Assembly: GCA_019054805.1 (NCBI GenBank)
Contig: JAHQIY010000001.1
Coordinates: forward strand, 3,982,501 to 4,046,500
DNA from: Brachionus manjavacas
Taxonomy: Eukaryota; Rotifera; Eurotatoria; Ploima; Brachionidae
Length of the DNA: 64,000 nucleotides
Direction of reading: 5' to 3'
In this document: piece by piece, positions 57,293 to 64,000 of the stretch
Layout of the letters: each line of letters begins with the position of its first letter
Position numbering within the stretch: the stretch's first letter is position 1
The notes under the pieces: model-generated
Seen by the model: the letters and a program-made list of their open reading frames with translations, nothing else
What the model was told of the DNA's origin: nothing
The model's database searches: none
Program-made: the position numbers and the translations under genes

Positions 57293-57535
57293 TAACTAAT
57301 TCGACTAAACTAAGTTTTAGTCGACTAAAAATAAGTTAACTAAAATTTAGTCGACTGTTTTTAGTTAACCAAAATTTAGCCAACTAGTTTTTAGTCGACT
57401 TATTTTTAGTCGACTAGTTTTTAAATTTAGTTAACTAAAAATAAGTAAACTAAAAACTAGTCGACTAAATTTTAGTTAACTAAAAATTAGTCGACTTAAT
57501 TTTAGCCGACTAAACTAATTAGTTAAGTTAGGACC
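57293..57535. repeat. Palindromic array of AGTCGACT and AGTTAACT words
   Basis: About 240 bp in which TTTAGTCGACTAAA and TTTAGTTAACTAAA type palindromes recur every ~15-18 bp with A/T spacers. The two ends (CTAACTAATTCGAC on the left, the reverse complement of AACTAATTAGTTAAG on the right) are loosely inverted. No coding potential. Confidence 0.75.
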
Positions 57536-57710
57536 CATCACTAATAAAGAGACCTTCTTTAACATAAAAATAATCTGTTCCAGGTATCGATGTTTGTTTT
57601 GTTTTGTTCAAGCAATTCCATCCATAGGCGTCATTCATGTTTTGTTTAGTGATATCGGGTACTGTACTAAATTTTTGAAGTTTTTAAATTTCGATTAATC
57701 AAAATATTAT

Positions 57711-57760
57711 TTATTTGTTTTCTGTACCGAGCAAAAGCTCCTTCAGATTAAAAAAAAAAA
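57711..57760 (-). repeat. LINE 3'-tail motif, reverse orientation
   Basis: TTTTCTGTACCGAGC then AAAAGCTCCTTCAG, the reverse complement of the LINE 3' tail at 56683. The upstream body of the element is no longer recognisable. Confidence 0.6.
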
Positions 57761-58084
57761 AATCAAAATAAAATAAAGTTAAATAAGATAGAATAAAAAT
57801 TTTAAAAAATAAAATGTAATAAAATGGTTTAAAATAGAGGAAAATTAATCAAATTGAAGGACGTTAATAATGGCCCACTCTTTTTTAATAAAAACAACAT
57901 CTAATTTAATAAAAACAACATCTTTTTTTTTAAACCAATTATCTTTTATTTATTTTTTATTCTTTTATAATAAAAAATATCTAATCTAATAAAAGATAGA
58001 TAAAAATAATAAGAAATATATAATTTTAATAAAAAAAACACAAAATTAATTAGAAATAATTTTTTTTAATAAAAAAATACTCAA

Positions 58085-58480
58085 AAAAGAAGATAATTAA
58101 TTTTTTCTAACATTTGTTTTTGCAATACCAATATCTTCTTTTAAGCATTGGAATGTTGCATTTTGGACAATTTTGTTGATCTACACTTCTGATGATTGAC
58201 TTTTGGCTTTTTGTTTTTTTGTAACTTGGAGAACAAGCTCATCATCGTTAGCATTTTCTCCTTGTTGTTTATTGTATGCATTAGCTGTTTCTGATTGTGG
58301 ACCTCTTTTTTTATTGCGTTCAATTGGTAAATCCATTCCAATAGAGTCAAAGCTGCATAATTTAGATCGATAGGCACATGATATAACGTGAGAACAGTGA
58401 AGATATTTAAGCCAATATGAGCAGGAGCACATGCTAAATTTCCAATTTTCTTTATTTAAATTGAACTACAGAGTTAAAGG
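58085..58480 (-). pseudogene. SWIM-finger transposase fragment with a zinc ribbon tail
   Basis: The minus strand gives a SWIM finger, CSCSYWLKYLHCSHVISCA, then DLPIERNKKRGPQSE. After a frame change comes CPKCNIPMLKRRYWYCKNKC, an apparent zinc ribbon just before the stop at about 58085. SWIM fingers close MULE-type transposases; the zinc ribbon is unusual. No start or catalytic region lies upstream, so this is a fragment. Confidence 0.5.
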
Positions 58481-58529
58481 ATACATATTTTTAAAAAATT
58501 GATTGTTCAGTGAAAAAAAAAGAAATTGT

Positions 58530-58610
58530 AAGGTAGCAATTACACAATGGAGTTGGGTATTCAATAAATCTTGATTCGAAACCTAATACGAGTAACCTAA
58601 TAATTTTTGA
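58530..58610 (-). repeat. LINE fragment
   Basis: Reverse complement reads CGAATCAAGATTTATTGAAT then ACCCAACTCCATTGTGTAAT and TGCTACC. This parallels 56440-56495 (ATATTGAATGCCCAACTTAA, then TTGTGTAATTGCTACC) of the plus-strand LINE. A similar scrap is at 13425-13480. Confidence 0.5.
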
Positions 58611-59655
58611 GGCTGAAAATTAATTAATTAGATGGATTTTTAGTTAATTAAAGAGGTTTTAATCAATTAGATAGACATTTATATAATTTGTTTGATTTTT
58701 AATAAAAAGTTTTTTTTTAATTAAAAGAGTTGGTTTCATTTTTTTGACACTTTTATTAATATTTTGAGGTATTTTTTAACAAATTAGAGGTAATTTTTAA
58801 TAAATGAGAGGTATCAAAAAACCGATAGCCTTTACCATTGGTTTACATTTTCAAAATTCTTAAATTAGATCTATACTTTTACTAAAATTTAATGCTCCTT
58901 TCAACATTTTAAATTTAGGCCCTAAATTATTTTAATTTAGGAGCTTTTAATTATTTATTTAATTTTCTTTACTGAAGAAACTGAAACGTGAAACAGTTGT
59001 TATAAGTAAATAAATAAATATTGTTAAAATGGTGAAAAATACCACGGTTTTTAATATTCCTTTGAAGGAACGTAAAGGTGACATGAGCGGGACTCAGGAG
59101 TCAAAATTTGGTAACTAAAAAATTGGTTAGATAAAATTTTGGCGTTAGTTTTAGTTCGAAAACTTAATCATATTTTTTACTAATCACATTACCAAATTTG
59201 AGCATTCAACCAAACCAAGCCTAAACAATTTCAAAAATAAAAAGCATTTGATCAGTGATGTTTGCATTTTTTTTTAATTAAAAGGAAGAAAATTAATTAT
59301 TTTTAAATATTTTTTTAATTTTAGAAAAACAAATTCAAAAATCCCCCCATTCATTCGAAAAAAGTTCAACTTTAACCTAGGTTCTTTAAAAATTAGAGTT
59401 CCTGAAAACAGACTGTGTTTTTTCTTTAGTCGATTAAAAGTTTAATTGCTTTTTATTTAATTGAAAAACATCAGTGAAAGAAACGATTTTTGTCTGGAAT
59501 TATCATCCGAAATTTTTTCTATTATCAGAGATTTTGTTCTTATTAAAATTAAAAATATGTTGAAAAACGTGCTTTTGAATCTCTTGAAAGAGAATCATTT
59601 TTATGATTAATATGAAAATATATAAAGAAGAAAAGTCTTCTTTTAATTTAATGAA
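58611..59655. other. Upstream region of receptor copy B
   Basis: AT-rich, no gene. A run of imperfect AATTAGA(T/G)-type repeats lies at about 58620-58810. Promoter elements were not identified. Confidence 0.4.
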
Positions 59656-62019
59656 ATGTATTTAGAGAACAAAATTTTAATTTCGTTAATTTTAGGAATT
59701 TTTTCCATGATGAAAATAAATGGCACAAAACCGTATTTGGATGATAGTTCATGTGAACCAATAAATGCAAAAATAAAAATTTTGGATGATAAAACGATTA
59801 GTTTTTATTTTTCAATAGTTATATCTAATTTTAATTATTTTAAACCATTTGATCTCAAATGTATTAATTTAGAAAATTATATATATTCCCTGAATTTTAT
59901 ACCAAATAAAAAAATTATATTTGATCAATCAATTAAGTTTAGGATGCCCAAGGCAAAACAAAAAAATTCTATAGAATTAAAATTTGCTAAAATAAATGCG
60001 TTTGATCTAAATTCAAATTTATTTTTAAATTTTGAAAATTTAGTCGATATATATTCGATCGAATTTTACTACTCAGAATTAAATATTATTTTCAATGGGT
60101 CACACGTTTGTCCCACCAACGGATCCCAAGACATAATTTTTTTCCAAAAAATTTCAAAACTGGGATTCGGATTTTCAGTACGCTATTCAAGAAAAACATG
60201 TCCACTGATATTTTCCAAATCTAGAATTTATTTTCTTCAGTTTTACGGTTTGTCCAATACATTTTTAAAAAGAAACCTTCTTGGATTTATAACCCTAAAC
60301 AACTCGATTAACAGTAAAATTAGACATCTTTATTTTCGTTCGTATATGTCGGATTTGGACAATGAATTATTGAGTCGACAAGTTTTTCAGAGCTGTGTCT
60401 ATTTGTATCTTCATGGATCATTTAAACTAGTCAAAAAAGATTTTCTTAATAAATTTGACAAACTTGTTTATTTGGAATTATTCATTGAAAATTTTAAAAA
60501 ATTTATTTACAGCAATTTTAATACATTGAGAGAATTTACTACTAATAGAGAAAATACAACTCGAATCATTCAGTTGAAAGTGCCAGAAGATTACCAATTT
60601 CCAAATGAAGATTTTTGTTTATTCAAAGATTTCTACAATTCTAATTCAACATTTATTTTCATTAATACAAACGCGATTAAATGCACCAACACATTAAAAA
60701 TGCTTACCAGTAATAGTGTTTTTAGTGAGAGAATTCTTAATTTTATTGAAAAATATAGAATCACTTTAAGTTTAAAAAGTTGTTCATTTGATCAAATTTC
60801 TGAAAAATTTATTTTCGATTTAATTTTAATAAATTGCCATGAGCCCAAAAGTTATCAAAAAAAATCCAAAATGTCCTATACAGATTTGATATTTCTCTCG
60901 GAAGTACTAAATTTTTCAACTATTATTTTTACGCCAATATTTTGTCTGGTCGCAATCATCACCAATTTGATGAACCTTAAAATTCTATCAAACATTCAAA
61001 AAGTCAAGTTTTCCGCTTCAAATAAACTAATGATGATCAATAGCGTAATCAACTTGGTCTATTCTGTAATCTATTGCTTTCATTTGGTCAACAAATGTGT
61101 TTTTGTAAACGGAATATTTTGTTCAGCCATTCTGCGAGAAAGATCTGTTCAGCTATTCGACATTATTTTTGTTGAATTTTTATTGAGTGTATTAAAGATA
61201 TGGTCGAATGCGTCAATCATTTGTATATCATGGCTGAGACTTAGTCTATTGATCAAAGACAAACCCTGGGTTAAAACAATAAGCAAATTTCAAGAAGATA
61301 AAAAGTCAAAAATATTTGTAATATGCTTCTTTGTGTTAAGCGTTATTATTTCTATGGATAAATTGTTTGTTGTTCGGGTGAACGAGCAGTATTTTGTAAT
61401 TGACGAAACTGACTATGAGGAATTCCCGAACAAAAATAGTTTCATAAGTATTCTTTATAGAGACGTAAGCCTAAATCAGAATTTTAAAGGAATAGTATTT
61501 TCTGGTACAATTTCTTATATTTTTTATATATTTTATTTTGCCAATTTTATTCTAAATGATTTTTTAGTTTACCTAATGATTTTTGTACTAGATGCAATAA
61601 TGTTGTATTTTTTAAAGCAGCATATTGAATCAAAGAAAAAGTTGAAGAAAAAATGTCAAGTTGATGATAAAGCCAAGGAATTACTTGAAAATTTCGAATC
61701 TAGAATCTCGAGCACTGTCATAATAAATCTAATTTTTATATTTTTGTTTAAATCGTTACACTTTTCGATAAATTTGTTTATTCTTTTCAAAAAATTACTT
61801 TCAAATAAGCCAGACAAACTGAACATTTGCTTTTATTATAGCCGTATTTGTTCAAATATTCTTGAGTTTAGCGAATTGTTTTTTTTAATTCCAAATACCT
61901 ATACAATTTTACTCTTTTGTAATCTCAACAAAAATTTTAAATTATCATTTGAAAAAATTTTCTTTGGAAAGCCAATTTCGAATGCTTCTTTAAACAAAAA
62001 AGTTGAAAACAAACAATAA
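59656..62019 (+). CDS. Orphan seven-transmembrane receptor with LRR-like ectodomain (copy B)
   Basis: Single exon, 787 aa, the same architecture as copy A. A signal peptide (ILISLILGIFSMMKINGT) is followed by an ectodomain of about 390 residues with FDLNSNLFLNFENLV, KTCPLIFSKSRIYFLQFYG and FLKRNLLGF. The pre-membrane Cys region is CLFKDFYNSNSTF ... CTNTLKML ... CSFD. Seven hydrophobic segments begin at about residue 419 (FSTIIFTPIFCLVAIITNLM). TM7 is FSELFFLIPNTYTILLF, so the NPxxY-like site reads PNTYT. The DRY position again reads SWLRLS. Outside the TM1-TM4 tract, similarity to copy A is moderate. The 3' end has a ~25-residue tail rich in Lys/Asn. The pseudogene halves at 15231 and 13229 are closer to this copy in the Cys region. 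Confidence 0.85.
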   Translation: MYLENKILISLILGIFSMMKINGTKPYLDDSSCEPINAKIKILDDKTISFYFSIVISNFNYFKPFDLKCINLENYIYSLNFIPNKKIIFDQSIKFRMPKAKQKNSIELKFAKINAFDLNSNLFLNFENLVDIYSIEFYYSELNIIFNGSHVCPTNGSQDIIFFQKISKLGFGFSVRYSRKTCPLIFSKSRIYFLQFYGLSNTFLKRNLLGFITLNNSINSKIRHLYFRSYMSDLDNELLSRQVFQSCVYLYLHGSFKLVKKDFLNKFDKLVYLELFIENFKKFIYSNFNTLREFTTNRENTTRIIQLKVPEDYQFPNEDFCLFKDFYNSNSTFIFINTNAIKCTNTLKMLTSNSVFSERILNFIEKYRITLSLKSCSFDQISEKFIFDLILINCHEPKSYQKKSKMSYTDLIFLSEVLNFSTIIFTPIFCLVAIITNLMNLKILSNIQKVKFSASNKLMMINSVINLVYSVIYCFHLVNKCVFVNGIFCSAILRERSVQLFDIIFVEFLLSVLKIWSNASIICISWLRLSLLIKDKPWVKTISKFQEDKKSKIFVICFFVLSVIISMDKLFVVRVNEQYFVIDETDYEEFPNKNSFISILYRDVSLNQNFKGIVFSGTISYIFYIFYFANFILNDFLVYLMIFVLDAIMLYFLKQHIESKKKLKKKCQVDDKAKELLENFESRISSTVIINLIFIFLFKSLHFSINLFILFKKLLSNKPDKLNICFYYSRICSNILEFSELFFLIPNTYTILLFCNLNKNFKLSFEKIFFGKPISNASLNKKVENKQ
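60934..61321 (+). repeat. 388-bp tract nearly identical to 47893-48280 (reverse)
   Basis: I compared this stretch base by base with the reverse complement of 47893-48280. It differs at one visible position (CTTAGTCTATTG here, CTTAGTCGATTG there). Similarity falls sharply on both sides. It covers TM1 to the start of TM4 of the two receptors. Confidence 0.9.
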
Positions 62020-62900
62020 TACAATTAAAAAATTGAATTTTCTTTTTCTAATAAAAATTTTAATTTTATTCTTAAATGGTATTCAAAAATAGCAATGTTT
62101 AAAAACTGAAAAAAAATCTAAAATTTTATATAAATATTTAATTTCTGTATTTAAAAACTTTTTGAACCTTTGTTTAAATTCTAAAAAAATAAACAATTAA
62201 AATTATATTATTTTTTCAAATAAAAATATAAATTAATATAAAGTCTTTTTTATTATTCCAAGTCACAATTGTATTAATAATTTTATTTTTTTCTTCTGAT
62301 AGAAATATCAACAAAATTTGAATTTTGTCACTAAGGAATATCTGAAAAAAACAGCAATTTAAATACCTATGCGATCTTGATTTTAAAAATTTATTTTTTA
62401 ATTTTAAAATTTATAATTTCCTAAAAGAGATTTTTAATTTTGGACAATTGTTTGTATCATCTAGTCCATCAACAATTCCTATTCAAACAAAGTAAAGATA
62501 ATCGAGTTTATCGCTGCTTGCTGCCGAAATTTTCGATCGTGAAATCAACATTAATGGAACCAATTTCAGGCTTGAAGACACAAATAAAGGTTCGAATCTC
62601 AGAAGGTTCTGTACTTTTAGTTTTTACTTTTTGCCATCTAATTTCGAGAATCCACTGCTTAAAACCCTTTTTAACTTTTTATTCGAATTGATGGAATAAA
62701 CATTGAATGCATCATTGAAAAAAATATCAAGATTAACCCGAGATGAATAATGATATAAGAAAAGTTAGAATATATTTTTCAAAGGAAGCTGAAAACATTA
62801 TTGGAAGCTTTTTTGGCCCCACATAAATGTATGGTTTTTAGTGTGCTTGGTCAATTCTTTGAAAAAATCAAAGAAGACATTTTTGCCATTTCGCAGTGAT
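62020..62900. other. Intergenic region downstream of receptor copy B
   Basis: AT-rich; no convincing gene. The short open stretch at 62440-62691 has no family pattern and may be part of the truncated hAT copy that follows. Confidence 0.35.
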
Positions 62901-62902
62901 TG

Positions 62903-62945
62903 AAATACACTGCTATATGGATCACTGCCATATAGCAGTGTATTT
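62903..62945. other. Perfect 18-bp hairpin
   Basis: AAATACACTGCTATATGG (62903-62920) and its exact reverse complement (62928-62945) are separated by 7 bases. Related words (TGCCATA, ATACTGCCATATA) follow at once. It could be an element end or a small foldback; function unknown. Confidence 0.6.
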
Positions 62946-62969
62946 ATGCCATACTGCCATATACAAAAT

Positions 62970-63581
62970 ATGCTCATTTAAAATTAACAATCGATGCAAT
63001 GTTAAAAAAATTAAAAGAGTATTGGATTTTAATAAAACCTACAGCTATGATTTGTGCTATTTTTGATCCTCGGTTGAAAAAAGGCTTTTGAGATAAAAAC
63101 GATAAAAAAATTGGAATTTAGCTACTTTAAGATTTTTTAAAAGTCTATCAACAAAAGAATCAAGATGTAAATGAAACTCAAGACATAAATTTAAAAACAA
63201 CAAAGAAAGGTGCGTGATTTATCTATTTTTTTTAAATATTTTTTTAATTCAGTTTTTAAGATAAGCCTTTATCTATGATGGAAAGATTTTTCAAAATAAA
63301 AATTGTGTTTCGGACTCACGTTCACGTCACAGCTTATTCAATATCTAAATTCACCAAGAGTCGAGAATGTACCTGGTTGTGATGTGATTAAAAGGTGGTC
63401 TGATAGTTACTTAAAATACCTAAAATTAATAGCTAAAGACTATTTATGTATAATTCCAACAAGTGTTCCTTCTGAAAAGACATTTTCTTCGGCTGGTCAG
63501 ACAATAACAAAGGATAGAACTTCATTAAATTCTAATAATGTAAGAAATCTGATGTGTTTAAATTGCACAAAAAATTTATAA
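62970..63581 (+). pseudogene. hAT transposase C-terminal fragment with dimerisation domain
   Basis: AMLKKLKEYW and AMICAIFDPRLKK near 62995-63085 are followed, after frameshifts, by an open stretch. It reads VIKRWSDSYLKYLKLIAKDY, PTSVPSEKTFSSAGQTI and DRTSLNSNNVRNLMCLN, ending at 63581. This is the hAT dimerisation domain (W...Y..L...A..yL.I..TS...E..FS.aG....R.sL). The N-terminal part is lost. Confidence 0.75.
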
Positions 63582-63719
63582 TTTTCATGTTTCATTTTTA
63601 TTACTTAATGATTAAATAAAATAAAAAATATAAAAAATAAATTTTTTCATAAATTAAATAAGTTTTATTTTTCTTGATGTCTCACAGTCAATAAATCAAA
63701 ATTTATATTTTTTAAGAAT

Positions 63720-63835
63720 TTATCTTCAAAACCGGTTTTAAAACCTGTTTTGTTTGTCGAATCGGTTTTTCAACCGGTTCTAATTTTAGACCGGTTTCAT
63801 TAAACCGGTCAACCAGCCCTAATTTCAATGATATA
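63720..63835. repeat. AACCGGTT-rich palindromic repeat
   Basis: Five to six ACCGGTT or near-identical words occur within about 110 bp (AAACCGGTTTT, TCAACCGGTTC, AGACCGGTTTC, TAAACCGGTCAACC), in effect self-complementary. Non-coding, and of the same general design as the GTCGAC array at 57.3 kb. Confidence 0.55.
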
Positions 63836-64000
63836 CCCAAAAAAAACCAAAAAAATAGTGATTTCTCTCTTCTTTTTGACCATGACTTGGTCACATTCTA
63901 CATTTAAAAAATAGGGAAATCTTGAAAATAAGATAAACAAATACTTAGACGAATTAGAAAAATTATTCTACAAGAGGAAGATGAAAATGATCGTAAAAGT

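Noticed and set aside
57293..57535. CRISPR-like array
   Set aside because: Units are palindromes with short, non-unique AT spacers in a eukaryotic sequence; no cas genes and no true spacers.
62440..62691. 83-codon ORF before the hAT fragment
   Set aside because: No recognisable domain and no clear continuation into the hAT frame; not supported as a gene.

Overview
The window is AT-rich animal nuclear DNA with spliceosomal genes, many introns of only about 45-60 bases, coding exons that stand out by base composition, and dense mobile-element debris. The gene set is metazoan: a Gi-type G-protein alpha subunit, an F-box/WD40 protein resembling FBXW10, C2CD5, carnitine O-acetyltransferase, VPS16, CIAPIN1/anamorsin and GPATCH4. 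Tiny introns, low GC and many lineage-specific receptors would fit a small invertebrate such as a monogonont rotifer (Brachionus-like). That placement is inference and was not tested by any search.

Layout. 1-2.2 kb: Gi-alpha (+). 2.9-4.9 kb: MULE and hAT transposase remnants and a tRNA-like stretch. 5.4-11.5 kb: one 13-exon F-box/WD40 gene (+). 11.7-16.0 kb: a receptor gene cut in two, its 3' half on the minus strand and its 5' half on the plus strand, as an inversion would leave it. 16.1-16.4 kb: a GC-rich hypothetical ORF (-). 17.1-22.8 kb: C2CD5 (+) with a 3-kb intron. 22.8-27.4 kb: nested repeats and LINE fragments, one flanked by 117-bp direct repeats. 27.5-31.2 kb: CRAT (+) with a LINE in an intron. 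32.3-39.6 kb: VPS16 (-), with a MULE-like element (10-bp target duplication) and another inverted-repeat element in its introns. 39.7-41.4 kb: CIAPIN1 (-) and GPATCH4 (+), head to head. 43.3-46.6 kb: intronless secreted leucine-rich-repeat (LRR) protein (+). 47.2-49.5 kb: intronless LRR-ectodomain 7TM receptor (-). 50-59 kb: LINEs, hAT and SWIM-domain fragments and foldback repeats. 59.7-62.0 kb: second intact receptor paralogue (+). 62.9-63.6 kb: hAT fragment and foldback repeats.

The housekeeping genes serve unrelated processes (Fe-S protein assembly, endolysosomal tethering, acyl-carnitine exchange, vesicle/membrane C2 signalling, nucleolar RNA biology). I see no operon-like logic apart from the shared CIAPIN1/GPATCH4 promoter interval. 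The distinctive content is a local family of intronless receptors with signal peptide, degenerate LRR ectodomain, Cys-rich cap and seven membrane segments. Two are intact, one is broken by inversion, and the two intact ones share a 388-bp near-identical tract over TM1-TM4 that looks like recent gene conversion. A large secreted LRR protein lies tail to tail with one of them. Exon boundaries were derived by hand from GT/AG sites, reading phase and similarity to remembered family sequences; single-base errors are possible.
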